A DNA stretch of 64,000 nt, from positions 310,001 to 374,000 of the forward strand of contig CAZMPJ010000001.1 of NCBI GenBank assembly GCA_964568455.1. Direction: 5' to 3'. The notes beneath the pieces were generated by a model. That model was not told where the DNA came from and ran no database searches. It was given only the letters and a program-made list of their open reading frames with translations. Shown one piece after another: positions 1 to 9,486 of the stretch (position 1 is the stretch's first letter; every line of letters starts with the position of its first letter). Both the position numbers and the translations under genes were made by a program. The DNA comes from CAZMPJ01 sp964568455. Lineage in GTDB: Bacteria > Margulisbacteria > WOR-1 > O2-12-FULL-45-9.

Positions 1-192
1 ATTAGCTTAGTGATTAAGGGATCAAGGAGTGATAAAGTATTTAAGAGATTCGGCTTTAAATCTTGTCCCGAGAGATTTAAAACGAATCCCTTTTCAGTCA
101 TCGTCAAAGCTCATAATGATGAACTTGATAATAATGAGCTGTATGATATAAATACTTGGTACTTAACTTTTGGTGATTTTGATGTATACTAA
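1..192 (+). CDS. C-terminal fragment of a FemAB/GNAT-like transferase
   Basis: The reading frame is open at the window edge and ends at 190-192, so only about the last 63 residues are present. The tail ends in DINTWYLTFGDFDVY. A closing block with W, L-T and G/A-D-x-D is common at the C-terminus of acetyltransferase-6/FemAB-type proteins found in polysaccharide clusters, and the next genes are a glycan cluster. Assignment rests on this short tail only. The GTG at position 10 is unlikely to be the true start, because the frame continues upstream of it. Confidence 0.4.
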   Translation: MSLVIKGSRSDKVFKRFGFKSCPERFKTNPFSVIVKAHNDELDNNELYDINTWYLTFGDFDVY

Positions 193-227
193 TTTTGTGT
201 ATAATTAATAATTCTATTGGAGGACAA

Positions 228-1376
228 ATGAAAGTAATACAAATAATTCAGTTTTTTTCACCGAAAATGGGGGGGTCAGTTGATAATGCCTATAATTTAT
301 CAAAAACATTAATAAAACTTGGGCATCAGGTTACTGTTTGTACAACAGATAGTGAATATGACGAGGACTTTGCTAAATCTGTACCAGGATTAAAAGTATT
401 AGTTTTTCCAAGCAAGTTTGGGAAATTCAGGTACTCGCCGACAATGAAAACATGGCTAGACAAGAATGTTGAAAAATACGATATTTTACACTTAAATAAT
501 TACTGGAGTTATCAGAATATTATTGCGAGCTGTTCGGCAAGAAGGCACAATGTGCCTTATATTGTATCTCCTAAAGGTAGTTTGCACATACAATTAAAAG
601 CCTATTTAAGCAAATATTTTTTTGACCTTTTATTTGGCCGGAGGGTATTGCGTGATTCAGGCATGATAGTTGCTAAAACACCAATGGAGATCAAGCAGCT
701 AAAAAGAAAAGGCGTTACTGAAGACCATATTAGGATTGTAGCTAATGGGATTGCTTTTCCGCCGGAAAATTTAAAAGATGGGAAAGAGTTTAGGCAAAGG
801 TTTGGCATCCCTGACCAAGATAAGATTGTTTTGTTCCTCGGTAGAGTGCATAAAATCAAAGGGATAGACCTGCTGATTAATGCGTTTTTTGATGTTTTAC
901 AAAAGGATAAATATTTAAAACTGGTGATTACTGGACCTGATTCCGGTTATTTGGCTGAAGTTAAGAAAAGGATTAAAGAAAAAGGTATAGAAAAATCTGT
1001 TGTTATAACTGGGCCTCTTTACAAGCATGAAAAATTCTTGGCTTATAAAGCAGCCGCTGTATATGTTTTGCCTTCAAGATATGAGATATTTGGTAATACA
1101 CTGCTGGAGGCCTGTGTTTGTGGTACTCCTGTTATCACGACTGATAGATGTGGTTTGGCTCCTGTGATTGATCGTAAAGCAGGCAGAGCTGTTAGGTATG
1201 ATCGAAATGAGCTTAGCCAGGCTATTGAAGAGATATTATCGTCTCCAGAATTAGCAAGAAAATATAGTGAATACGGAAAAAAATTGGCTAGAGAAGATTA
1301 TAATTGGGAAAAAGTAGCTTATGATTACTTGCAGTTGTATGAAGATGTGATCGCCAAGATGAAAAAAAATGCCTAA
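228..1376 (+). CDS. GT4-family glycosyltransferase
   Basis: 382-aa GT-B retaining glycosyltransferase that probably adds a sugar from a nucleotide-sugar donor to a lipid-linked glycan at the inner face of the membrane. Visible features are the N-terminal glycine-rich loop after KMGGSVDNAYNLSK, the start of the second Rossmann domain at GRVHKIKGIDLLINAF (about residues 205-220) and the EX7E donor motif E286-IFGNTLL-E294. The ATG at 228 is chosen over an in-frame start at 195 because GGAGG at 219-223 precedes it at normal spacing and the protein then begins MKVIQIIQFF as usual for GT4. It overlaps the next gene by 8 bp. Donor and acceptor cannot be read from sequence. Confidence 0.85.
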   Translation: MKVIQIIQFFSPKMGGSVDNAYNLSKTLIKLGHQVTVCTTDSEYDEDFAKSVPGLKVLVFPSKFGKFRYSPTMKTWLDKNVEKYDILHLNNYWSYQNIIASCSARRHNVPYIVSPKGSLHIQLKAYLSKYFFDLLFGRRVLRDSGMIVAKTPMEIKQLKRKGVTEDHIRIVANGIAFPPENLKDGKEFRQRFGIPDQDKIVLFLGRVHKIKGIDLLINAFFDVLQKDKYLKLVITGPDSGYLAEVKKRIKEKGIEKSVVITGPLYKHEKFLAYKAAAVYVLPSRYEIFGNTLLEACVCGTPVITTDRCGLAPVIDRKAGRAVRYDRNELSQAIEEILSSPELARKYSEYGKKLAREDYNWEKVAYDYLQLYEDVIAKMKKNA

Positions 1377-2340
1377 AGTATTTATTGATAAGATAAAAGA
1401 ACAAGAACTTGAGAGCCAAATAAGGCAAGCTTTGAGCTGGATCGGTTTTTTTGACCAGGTTAAAGCAGGCAATAAAGTTTTTTTAAAGCCCAACCTTACT
1501 TATCCAAAATTCAAAGAAGGTGTAACTACAACGCCTCCATTATTAGAAGCAGTCATTAAGGGGCTTAAGGATTATGGTTGTCAGGTAATAGTGGGTGAAT
1601 CGGATGGTGGTTATAATTCATATGAAGTGAAAGATGCTTTTCACGATTACGGGCTCTATGATTTTGAAAAAAAATATGGAATTAAAGTAGTTAATTTGTC
1701 ACATCTGCCGTATGATTATTTAGAGATCCGCAAATACGGCAAAAAATTCAAAGTTGAAATGCCCAAAATCCTGCTAAACGAAATAGATGCTTTTATTACA
1801 CTGCCGGTACCCAAAGTCCATGCCATGACCCAAATAAGTCTCTCATATAAGAACCAATGGGGTTGTGTGCCGAATGTCATGAGGCTGAGGTATCATCCTA
1901 TATTCAACGAAGCGATCTTTGCGGTTAACCAGGCGATCAAAAACAAGTTTACAATTATTGATGGAACCTATGGTTTAACCCGCAGTGGACCTATGGTGGG
2001 AGATTCTTTTGCATTGGGTTGGCTGATTGCTTCAAATAGTTTTGAGGCAGCGGATCTTATTACCTCAAAAATGATGAAAGTGGATCTGGAAAAAATCAAG
2101 CATTATCGACTGGCTTATAAAAAAAAGCTTGTCCCAAAAATTGAAGAGATCAAGCTTAATCAGGATTATAAACCTTTTATTTCAAATAAGTTTTTTTTAA
2201 AACGGGATTTTTGGAGCTATTTAGCCTTGTCAGCTTGGCTGCATCCAATGATTAATCACTTTTTCTATGAATCGATGTTTGCCGACCTGCTTCATAAAAT
2301 CATGTATACCTTCAGGAAAAAACCGATTGCAGAAAAGTAG
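1369..2340 (+). CDS. DUF362 domain protein
   Basis: 323-aa protein resembling the DUF362 family. It has an early VFLKPNLTYP segment, the TTPPLLEAVIKGLKDYG helix, a VGESDGG loop and the LPVPKVHAMTQISLSYKNQWG block typical of that family. No ferredoxin-type cysteine clusters are present, unlike the longer DUF362 members. It is translationally coupled to the upstream glycosyltransferase (8-bp overlap) and abuts the methyltransferase gene, so it is probably co-expressed with the glycan genes. DUF362 has no settled biochemical role, and the role here is unknown. C-terminal hydrophobic stretches around residues 280-310 may be membrane-associated. Confidence 0.75.
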   Translation: MPKVFIDKIKEQELESQIRQALSWIGFFDQVKAGNKVFLKPNLTYPKFKEGVTTTPPLLEAVIKGLKDYGCQVIVGESDGGYNSYEVKDAFHDYGLYDFEKKYGIKVVNLSHLPYDYLEIRKYGKKFKVEMPKILLNEIDAFITLPVPKVHAMTQISLSYKNQWGCVPNVMRLRYHPIFNEAIFAVNQAIKNKFTIIDGTYGLTRSGPMVGDSFALGWLIASNSFEAADLITSKMMKVDLEKIKHYRLAYKKKLVPKIEEIKLNQDYKPFISNKFFLKRDFWSYLALSAWLHPMINHFFYESMFADLLHKIMYTFRKKPIAEK

Positions 2341-3300
2341 ATGAATAAAGACAGTCAAGTCGAATATTATTGCCCAAAATGTTTTATAGCCCTGGATCAG
2401 GTTGAAGCAAAATTGCAGTGTCCTGCCTGTAGCACCTCTTTTTCAACTAGCAATGATTATTATTGTTTTGATAAATCAAAACGTATTAATGAGATGGATT
2501 ATGGTCAAGACAATAATGTGCTGGAGACCGAAAATACAGAATTAAAAGCGAGACTGCACCGCTATATTTTGCCGCAAATATTAGGTGGGGTTGCTAAAGG
2601 AAAAAAAATTCTTTCTGTTGGTTGTGGTGGTGGTGGTGATGTTGAGGAACTAAATAAGTTGGGGGCAGAGGCGTATGGTATGGATTTTGCTTATCGAACC
2701 AAGGCCTGGCGGTTAAATGGTTGCGACCGCGCCAAATTTTTTGTTTCTACTGCTGAAAATATCCCTTTTCCACTCGATTATTTTGATTTTATCTTTTGTT
2801 TTGGAGTGATAGAACATGTAGGAGATAACTATTATTTTAACAAAGAGTGGAAGGCCTTAGCTAAAGAACGAGAAATATTTCTAAAAGAAGTAATGGCTAA
2901 GCTAAAAAATAATGGTAGATTAATCATTACCAGTCCCAATCGTAATTTCCCAATTGATTTTCAACATGACGCATATGGGCAATCTAGTTTGTTTTCTCGT
3001 TATCCGATCTTTTTTCATTCACCATTCACAAAATTTTTGGAATCATATTATTCTCTAAAAAATAAAATGAGGAAATATGCTGAGGTCATAATTGATCCAA
3101 TGCCCTTAAAAGGTTTTTTTGGTTTTAATATTAGAAAAACCTTGCCTCCAATTTTGCCAATCTTAAGGTTTATGAGGATTTATTTAAATTTTCTTGATCG
3201 ACTGCCAAAAATAATCAGGCAATCGTGTTTTAACCCTTATTTAGCCGTAAATGTGACAGTAAAATTGAAAAAGAAGCCAAAATATGAGAAAATTAATTAA
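2341..3300 (+). CDS. class I SAM methyltransferase with N-terminal zinc ribbon
   Basis: 319 aa. A four-cysteine zinc ribbon (C11, C14, C28, C31) is followed by a Rossmann methyltransferase fold. The SAM-binding glycine motif is ILSVGCGGGGDVEEL near residues 90-104, and the family block FCFGVIEHVGD follows. Such proteins often methylate sugars or lipid-linked intermediates in polysaccharide clusters, which fits the neighbours. The gene starts on the base after the upstream stop codon, with no intergenic space. The substrate is not predictable. Confidence 0.8.
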   Translation: MNKDSQVEYYCPKCFIALDQVEAKLQCPACSTSFSTSNDYYCFDKSKRINEMDYGQDNNVLETENTELKARLHRYILPQILGGVAKGKKILSVGCGGGGDVEELNKLGAEAYGMDFAYRTKAWRLNGCDRAKFFVSTAENIPFPLDYFDFIFCFGVIEHVGDNYYFNKEWKALAKEREIFLKEVMAKLKNNGRLIITSPNRNFPIDFQHDAYGQSSLFSRYPIFFHSPFTKFLESYYSLKNKMRKYAEVIIDPMPLKGFFGFNIRKTLPPILPILRFMRIYLNFLDRLPKIIRQSCFNPYLAVNVTVKLKKKPKYEKIN

Positions 3301-3302
3301 CC

Positions 3303-5438
3303 GTGAAACAACTAATCCAAAATTATAAATCTGGCGAGCTTCAATTGGTGGAGGTGCCTGATCCTATTTTGCGACCAGGTGGGGTAATCTTGGAAACAAA
3401 GAACTCGCTGGTCAGCGTAGGCACGGAAAAATTAATGATTAGCCTAGCCCAAAAAGGTTATCTTGGCAAAGCTATGGCTCGTCCGGATCTAGTTAAACAA
3501 GTATTGAGCAAAATAAAAGTTGATGGCTTGGCTGACACTTATAAGGCTGTCATGAGCCGTTTAGATACACCAGTTACTCTTGGTTATAGCTCGGCGGGGG
3601 TAGTTAAGCAAGTTAGTGATGGAATAAATAAGGTCAAAACAGGGGATCGGATTGCCTGTTTTGGCGATGGTTTTGCCACTCATTCTGAATTGAGTTATGT
3701 TCCTAAAAATATGTTAGTAAAAATTCCAGATAAAGTTTCTTTTGAGGAAGCTGCGTTTGTTGGGTTAGGTTCGATTGCCTTAAATGCGATAAGAGTGGCT
3801 AATCTTACCTTTGGAGAAAAAGTCGTGGTTATTGGCTTGGGTTTGTTGGGCCAATTAACAGTGCAAATGCTTAAAGCTTTTGGTTGCCAGGTTATAGGCA
3901 TTGATATTTCTGAAAGCAAAGTTAAGATGGCAAAAGAATTTGGGGCTGACCAAGTTATTTTGATTGGTAGAGATGAGCTGCCTCAAAACGCAGACGCAGT
4001 AATTATTATGGCTGGGTCACAAGATAATAAACCAATTGAAATGGCGGCGGAAATATCACGAGACCAGGGGCGAATTGTTGCTTGCGGCATGGTTTCTCTT
4101 GATGTTCCACGGCAGGAGTTCTTTAAAAAGGAATTAAGAGTGATTGTTTCTCGTGCTACTGGCCCAGGCAAGTTTGATCCTCTTTATGAAAATAAAGGGA
4201 TAGATTATCCTCTTCCTTATGTAAGATGGACCACTCAACGAAATATGGCTTATTTCTTAGATCTTGTTGCAGAAGGTAAAGTTAAACTTAATAAACTTAT
4301 TAGTCATCGATTTAAAATTGAAAATGCACTCCAAACCTATGAAATGATTTTAAAAGGGGCTGAACCTTATTTGGGGATTTTACTTGAATATAAAGAAACA
4401 GGACAAGTTAAAAAGAAAGTAAAGCTTAATTCTGATGTCCAAAGCCCAAAATCTAAGGTTGTTGGTACAATAGGGGTTGGCTTAATTGGAGCAGGTTTAC
4501 ATGCTAATACCAGTATGTTGCCTATTCTTAACAAGTTTAAGGATATTAAACTTATTGGCTTAGCTGATGCAGAAGGCTTTAAGGGTCGGCACACAGGCAA
4601 AAAATATGGATTTGATTATTGTGTTTCCGATTATCATGAATTACTAACAGATAAAAATATTGATGCTGTCTTAATTGCCACTCGCCATAATTTACATGCA
4701 AAAATGATTGTAGACGCATTAAACGCTGGTAAGCATGTTTTTGTAGAAAAACCATTAGCTATGAATGTAGACGAGATAAAGTTGATTTTATCGGCTTATA
4801 AAAAAGCAGGCAAGCAATTGATGGTTGGTTTTAATCGAAGATTTTCTCCCCATGCGCTAAAAGCCAAAGCTTTGCTTGGGGAAGCGGCTAATTTAGTAAT
4901 TAATTGCCGGGTAAATGCTGGTTTTGTGCCTTCCGAAAGTTGGGTCCATGATGCTTCTGAAGGAGGAGGGCGGGTTGTTGGTGAGGTTTGCCATTTTGTG
5001 GACTTAATTCAATATTTATCAGGCTCTTTGCCGGAAAAGATTTATGCTGAAGCTACCAGCGAAAAAGGAGCAGACAATTTAATTATCACTTTGAAAATGA
5101 AAAACGGCACAGTTGCTAATATACTTTATGCTTCTCAGGGAGATAAATTGCTTCCCAGAGAAAGGATTGAGGTTTTTAGTGAAAAAGCGGTGTGTGTCTT
5201 AGATAATTTTAAAACTTTATTTTTTGCTAAAGATGGACAGTCTAAGAAAGCAAAATTGTTTAGTTTGGATAGAGGGTATAAAGGAGAATTTGAAGCGTTT
5301 TTTGAAAATATTATAAAAGGTAGTGCTGCAATTGAGATTGAGGAATTAATTTATACCACTTTAGTTACTTTTGCTATTCTAGATTCTATAAAATCCGGGG
5401 AGCCAAAGCTTATTAATGCATATTTTAATACTCTCTGA
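3303..5438 (+). CDS. fused zinc-dehydrogenase-like and Gfo/Idh/MocA oxidoreductase
   Basis: 711-aa two-domain protein. Residues 1 to about 355 form a medium-chain dehydrogenase (alcohol dehydrogenase-like) with a nucleotide-binding segment VVIGLGLLGQLTVQML. From about residue 385 a Gfo/Idh/MocA domain begins with GVGLIGAGLHANTSML and carries the catalytic-loop motif VFVEKPLAMN near residue 480. This bi-domain arrangement is known from lipopolysaccharide and capsule loci, where the reaction is generally undefined. It probably oxidises or epimerises a sugar nucleotide. Start codon is GTG, two bases after the previous stop. The end overlaps the next gene by 23 bp. Confidence 0.8.
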   Translation: MKQLIQNYKSGELQLVEVPDPILRPGGVILETKNSLVSVGTEKLMISLAQKGYLGKAMARPDLVKQVLSKIKVDGLADTYKAVMSRLDTPVTLGYSSAGVVKQVSDGINKVKTGDRIACFGDGFATHSELSYVPKNMLVKIPDKVSFEEAAFVGLGSIALNAIRVANLTFGEKVVVIGLGLLGQLTVQMLKAFGCQVIGIDISESKVKMAKEFGADQVILIGRDELPQNADAVIIMAGSQDNKPIEMAAEISRDQGRIVACGMVSLDVPRQEFFKKELRVIVSRATGPGKFDPLYENKGIDYPLPYVRWTTQRNMAYFLDLVAEGKVKLNKLISHRFKIENALQTYEMILKGAEPYLGILLEYKETGQVKKKVKLNSDVQSPKSKVVGTIGVGLIGAGLHANTSMLPILNKFKDIKLIGLADAEGFKGRHTGKKYGFDYCVSDYHELLTDKNIDAVLIATRHNLHAKMIVDALNAGKHVFVEKPLAMNVDEIKLILSAYKKAGKQLMVGFNRRFSPHALKAKALLGEAANLVINCRVNAGFVPSESWVHDASEGGGRVVGEVCHFVDLIQYLSGSLPEKIYAEATSEKGADNLIITLKMKNGTVANILYASQGDKLLPRERIEVFSEKAVCVLDNFKTLFFAKDGQSKKAKLFSLDRGYKGEFEAFFENIIKGSAAIEIEELIYTTLVTFAILDSIKSGEPKLINAYFNTL

Positions 5439-6633
5439 AGCCTTTCCTCCAGAAACAAAATCTGCCTCGACCCTTTTTTTTGAATTAGCAGAATCTTTGG
5501 TTAAACGCGGACATAAGGTTTCTGTAATTACTCGTATGCCCCGTTATAATGTTGCTGATGGGACTAACCTAAAAGAAATTCCTGCGCAAGAAGAAATATC
5601 AGGAGTTAAGGTTTTTCGTTTCAAGACCCCGCCATTAGCCAGAACTATACCGTTTGTTCGCGGTTTTGAGCATTTTCTATTAGGGCTGATTTTTTTCTTT
5701 GGTGCCTTAAAAATTAAAAATATTGATGCTATTTTAGTTTATTCCCCGCCACTACCTTTGGGAATTACTGGGTATTGGTTGGGTAAGGTAAAAAGAAAAC
5801 CAGTAGCTGTTAATATTCAGGACCTTTATCCGCAAACCGTTATTGACTTGGGTTTATTAAAGAATAAATTTCTTATTAATGTTTCCAGGGCAATGGAGTC
5901 ATTTATATACCGCAAGTCTGGTTATATTACGGTGCATTCTGAAGGGAATAAGGAATATGTGGTAAAACATGGTGCAAAAACAGAAACCACTGCAGTTACT
6001 CATAATTGGGTAGATACCGATTTGATTAAACCAGGAAGTCGGAATAACAATTTTAGCCAAAAATTTAAATTAGTTGATAAATTTGTGGTTTCTTTTGCGG
6101 GAGTAATGGGTTTTGCTCAAGGTCTTGATGTGGTTATTAAGGCAGCCGTTTATTTGAAGGATTATAAAGATATAGTCTTTGTTTTAGTGGGAGATGGGGT
6201 AAAGAAAAAAGAATTAGAACAAGAAACAAAAACGCTTCAACTTTCTAATGTGATGTTTGTTCCCACTCAGCCGCGCAGCATCTATCCGCAAATATTACAT
6301 GCTTCTGAAATTTGTCTAGTGACTTTGCGTAAAGACTTGGCTACACCAGTTGTTCCGGGTAAACTCCTAAGTATTATGGCTTCTGGCCGGCCGGTTATAA
6401 CTAGTTTGCCGTTAACCGGTGATACTCCCAAGATTATCAATGAGAATAAATGTGGTTTGGCAGTAGCCCCAGCTGATCCTCAAGCTCTTGCAGAGGCTAT
6501 CCTGAAATTGTATAATGACAAGTCGTTGCGTGAAGAGTTTGGTAGTAATGGCCGTTTAGCCGCTGAAAATATCTTTTCGCGAGAAGTTTGTGTTTCCAGA
6601 TATGAAGAAATCATGAAGGGGCTTATTAAATGA
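5416..6633 (+). CDS. GT4-family glycosyltransferase (WbuB-like)
   Basis: 405-aa GT-B glycosyltransferase. It opens with MHILILSEAFPPETKSAS, includes NIQDLYPQTVIDLGLL in the acceptor domain, and has a C-terminal PVVPGKLLSIMASGRPVI block that binds the nucleotide sugar. The layout matches WbuB-like GT4 enzymes of O-antigen clusters, cytoplasmic and membrane-associated. The start lies 23 bp inside the preceding gene, and the end overlaps the SDR gene by ATGA, so the run is translationally coupled. Sugar specificity is not predictable. Confidence 0.85.
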   Translation: MHILILSEAFPPETKSASTLFFELAESLVKRGHKVSVITRMPRYNVADGTNLKEIPAQEEISGVKVFRFKTPPLARTIPFVRGFEHFLLGLIFFFGALKIKNIDAILVYSPPLPLGITGYWLGKVKRKPVAVNIQDLYPQTVIDLGLLKNKFLINVSRAMESFIYRKSGYITVHSEGNKEYVVKHGAKTETTAVTHNWVDTDLIKPGSRNNNFSQKFKLVDKFVVSFAGVMGFAQGLDVVIKAAVYLKDYKDIVFVLVGDGVKKKELEQETKTLQLSNVMFVPTQPRSIYPQILHASEICLVTLRKDLATPVVPGKLLSIMASGRPVITSLPLTGDTPKIINENKCGLAVAPADPQALAEAILKLYNDKSLREEFGSNGRLAAENIFSREVCVSRYEEIMKGLIK

Positions 6634-7673
6634 ATAAGAATTATAAGGAAGCATATAAGGGAGCAAAAATACTAGTTACTGGCGGAGCCGGTGCAATTGG
6701 CAGCAGTTTGGTTCGTGCTTTAGCTGAAGCAGGAGCGGCTAAGGTTATTGTTTTAGATAACCTTTCTTCTTCTGAAAGATGGAATATTCCTTCTTTGCCT
6801 AATGTTTTATTTTCTGAGGGTGATATTTTAGATGAAATTAAGCTAAAAAGAGTGTTTTTTGAAGAGCCTGAATATGTTTTTCATTTAGCTGCTTTTTTTG
6901 CTAATCAAAATTCAATTGATCATCCCGAACAGGATCTTGAAGTAAATGGGATGGGAACCTTGAAATTGCTTGAGTATGCTGCTTTAACCAAGGTTAAGCG
7001 TTTTGTTTATGCTTCTTCGGGTTGTTCCATTTACGGTAGCAATGCTCCTATGCCGCTTAAAGAAGATTTTATGTCCATGCACTTAAGTACTCCTTATCAA
7101 ATCACTAAAATGCTTGGTGAATTATACTGCAATTTTTTTCAACATCAATATGCCGTGCCAGTAGTAAAAACCAGGTTTTTTAATTCCTATGGTCCCGGGG
7201 AAATCCCAGGACAATATAGAAATGTTATCCCCAATTTTATTTATTGGGCAATGAGCGGAAAAGCTTTACCCATTACAGGAACTGGAGAGGAAACCAGAGA
7301 TTTTACATTTGTTGGAGATATTGTTGATGGTTTACTGAGGTCTGGGGTAATGGATAAGGCGATTGGTCAAGAATTTAACCTGGCCTCAGGCAGAGAAATT
7401 CAAATTAAGCAATTAGCCGAAATAGTTAATGAATTAACAGGTAATAAGGCAGGAATAAATTTTGCTCCTCCTAGAAAATGGGATACTAAAAAAAGAATTT
7501 TAGCTTCAGTTGAAAAGGCTAATAAGCTTATTGGTTATAATCCGAATACTACTTTTGAACAAGGACTTCCTAAAGCCATTGAATGGTTTAAGCAAAATTG
7601 GGAAAACATCCAAAAAGCAGCTAGCTTTGGACCTGGAGCGTCATCGGCTGTAAGATCAATTGTTACTAAATGA
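6630..7673 (+). CDS. NAD-dependent epimerase/dehydratase (extended SDR)
   Basis: 347-aa extended short-chain dehydrogenase. The NAD-binding GGAGAIGS loop lies near residues 18-25, the catalytic serine in ASSGCSIYG, and the YxxxK pair in PYQITKMLGE near residue 155. The fold is that of UDP-sugar epimerases and decarboxylases such as GalE or UDP-glucuronate decarboxylase. It likely makes a sugar nucleotide for the two GT4 enzymes encoded upstream. ATGA overlaps exist at both ends, so it sits in a coupled operon. The exact product cannot be assigned without phylogeny. Confidence 0.82.
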   Translation: MNKNYKEAYKGAKILVTGGAGAIGSSLVRALAEAGAAKVIVLDNLSSSERWNIPSLPNVLFSEGDILDEIKLKRVFFEEPEYVFHLAAFFANQNSIDHPEQDLEVNGMGTLKLLEYAALTKVKRFVYASSGCSIYGSNAPMPLKEDFMSMHLSTPYQITKMLGELYCNFFQHQYAVPVVKTRFFNSYGPGEIPGQYRNVIPNFIYWAMSGKALPITGTGEETRDFTFVGDIVDGLLRSGVMDKAIGQEFNLASGREIQIKQLAEIVNELTGNKAGINFAPPRKWDTKKRILASVEKANKLIGYNPNTTFEQGLPKAIEWFKQNWENIQKAASFGPGASSAVRSIVTK

Positions 7674-8737
7674 TTAAATATTTTTTTATTACTGGAATAG
7701 CTTTTTTATCATCGCTTTTATTAACCCCGTTGGTTAAATATTTTTCTTATAAATTTAATGTCTTAGATCAGCCTGGTTCCAGAAAAATCCACGCAAAACC
7801 AATTCCTTTGTTGGGTGGCGTGGCTATATTTTTATCTTTTGCTATAGCGACTTATTTTATGAGGGTTTCCACGAGGGAATTATTGGTTATTTTAGGGGTG
7901 GGCTTTATTTTTATTATGTTTGGTTTATTAGATGATGCAGGCATTAAAATCCGCGCAAGTTATAAGATTTTGGGGCATTTAGTACTTGCTTCGTTATTTG
8001 TGTTCTTTTCTGGGATTTGTTTTAATTTGTTTAATTTTGGTCCTATTAATTGTATTTTAACTATTTGTTTTATTACTTTTATGACCAATTCTATGAATAT
8101 GTTGGATGGCATGGATGGATTGGTTGCGGGGATTAGTTTGTTAGCAGCGCTTTGTTTTTTTGTTTTAGCTTTAAATAATGATTTGCCGTTAGTGGCTATG
8201 CTTTCCTTGGCTGTGGCAGGAGCTACCCTTGGTTTCTTAAGATATAATTTCAATCCAGCTTCAATATTCTTAGGAGAGGCTGGCTCAACTTTTTTGGGTT
8301 ATATCCTTGCTGTTATTGCACTCAACTTAAAAATATTTAAACTTTGGGGAGTTGCTTTGTTGTTAAATATACCAAGATTACAGTTTGTTTCCTTTATTGT
8401 TCCTCTAATAGTTTTGGGAATACCTATTTTTGATACTATGTTTGTTTTTGCTAACCGGTTTTTGCACCGTATTAAAATGAGTACTCCTGGGAAAGATCAT
8501 TCTCATCATCGAATTAATATGATGGGGCTATCGCAAAAAATGACTGTGTTAGCTCTTTATTGTGTTCAAATAATATTAGGGGCAATTGCGCTGTCAACGG
8601 TAAATTCTGATCTCCAACAGTTTTTTTCTCTGCTTTTAATTGTGGCTGTGTTGGCCGCATTTGCTGTAATGTTTTTGCTTAAAGTTAAAGTTTATTCTGT
8701 TAATGCTCTATCAGACGATTTCTTCAATACCCCTTAA
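7670..8737 (+). CDS. WecA/MraY-type undecaprenyl-phosphate sugar-1-phosphate transferase
   Basis: 355-aa polytopic membrane protein of the polyprenyl-phosphate N-acetylhexosamine-1-phosphate transferase family. It carries SRKIHAKPIPLLGG, the aspartate loop LLDDAGIKI, the catalytic NSMNMLDGMDGL and a histidine-rich GKDHSHHRI loop before the last membrane segments, all diagnostic of WecA/TagO rather than MraY. It would transfer a sugar-1-phosphate to undecaprenyl phosphate, starting synthesis of the glycan finished by the upstream genes. It overlaps the SDR gene by 4 bp. Confidence 0.87.
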   Translation: MIKYFFITGIAFLSSLLLTPLVKYFSYKFNVLDQPGSRKIHAKPIPLLGGVAIFLSFAIATYFMRVSTRELLVILGVGFIFIMFGLLDDAGIKIRASYKILGHLVLASLFVFFSGICFNLFNFGPINCILTICFITFMTNSMNMLDGMDGLVAGISLLAALCFFVLALNNDLPLVAMLSLAVAGATLGFLRYNFNPASIFLGEAGSTFLGYILAVIALNLKIFKLWGVALLLNIPRLQFVSFIVPLIVLGIPIFDTMFVFANRFLHRIKMSTPGKDHSHHRINMMGLSQKMTVLALYCVQIILGAIALSTVNSDLQQFFSLLLIVAVLAAFAVMFLLKVKVYSVNALSDDFFNTP

Positions 8738-8741
8738 GGAG
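8736..8741 (+). promoter_or_regulatory. Shine-Dalgarno deciding the mtnP start
   Basis: AAGGAG lies only 2 bp before an ATG at 8744 but 8 bp before the in-frame ATG at 8750. Normal spacing therefore favours 8750, giving a protein that begins MKKIGIIGGSG as its family does. Confidence 0.7.
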
Positions 8742-8749
8742 AAATGGTT

Positions 8750-9484
8750 ATGAAAAAAATTGGCATAATCGGTGGTTCTGGACTGGATGATCCACAAATA
8801 CTTAAAAACGCAAAAGATAAAAAGGTTAAGACCGAATTTGGAGAACCTTCGTCCCCTTTAAAATGCGGAGAGATTGATGGGGTTCCAGTAGTCATGTTAG
8901 CCCGTCATGGACGCAAACACGAAATCATGCCTACCAAGGTTAATTTTCTGGCTAATATTTTAGCTTTAAAAGAAGAAGGCTGCACTCATATTTTGGCTGC
9001 TACTGCGGTTGGTTCACTGCGCAAAGAAATTAAGCCAGGCAACCTGGTTTTTCCTTCTCAATTCATTGATTTTACTAGGCACCGCAACTTAACTTTTCAC
9101 CACGATAAAGTGGTCCATACTCCTATGAGCGAGCCTTATGACAAGAAATTAACTCAACTTTTCTGTGCGGCTTGTGATGAATTGGGTTATAAATATAATA
9201 AAGATGTGACTGTGATTACTATTGAGGGGCCGCGGTTTTCAACTAAAGCTGAAAGTCATATGTTTCGTACTTGGGGTGCGGATATTATTAATATGTCCAC
9301 TTGTCCGGAAGTTATTTTAGCTAATGAACTGGGAATCCCTTATCAAACCATTGCCATGTCTACTGATTATGATTGCTGGAAGGAAGATGAAGAGCCTGTT
9401 ACTTTTGAGATGGTAATGGAGAGAATGAAAGAAAATGCTGATAAAGTAAAAAACTTACTTGTCAAAGTAGTAGGGAGAATTTAG
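8750..9484 (+). CDS. mtnP: S-methyl-5'-thioadenosine phosphorylase
   Basis: 244-aa purine phosphorylase family enzyme that cleaves methylthioadenosine with phosphate to adenine and methylthioribose-1-phosphate. The phosphate-site GGSGL is at the N-terminus, then ARHGRKHEIMP, GPRFSTKAESHMFR and NMSTCPEVILANE. The closing MSTDYDCWKEDEEP is characteristic of MTA phosphorylase rather than guanosine/inosine phosphorylase. It is followed after 2 bp by apt, which would recapture the adenine, and then by mtnA, which takes the sugar phosphate. Together these make a coherent salvage unit. Confidence 0.9.
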   Translation: MKKIGIIGGSGLDDPQILKNAKDKKVKTEFGEPSSPLKCGEIDGVPVVMLARHGRKHEIMPTKVNFLANILALKEEGCTHILAATAVGSLRKEIKPGNLVFPSQFIDFTRHRNLTFHHDKVVHTPMSEPYDKKLTQLFCAACDELGYKYNKDVTVITIEGPRFSTKAESHMFRTWGADIINMSTCPEVILANELGIPYQTIAMSTDYDCWKEDEEPVTFEMVMERMKENADKVKNLLVKVVGRI

Positions 9485-9486
9485 TT

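Noticed and set aside
542..558. Perfect palindrome AAGGCACAATGTGCCTT in the first glycosyltransferase
   Set aside because: It encodes a segment of the conserved VPYIVSPKG region and has no second copy, so chance is the simpler explanation.
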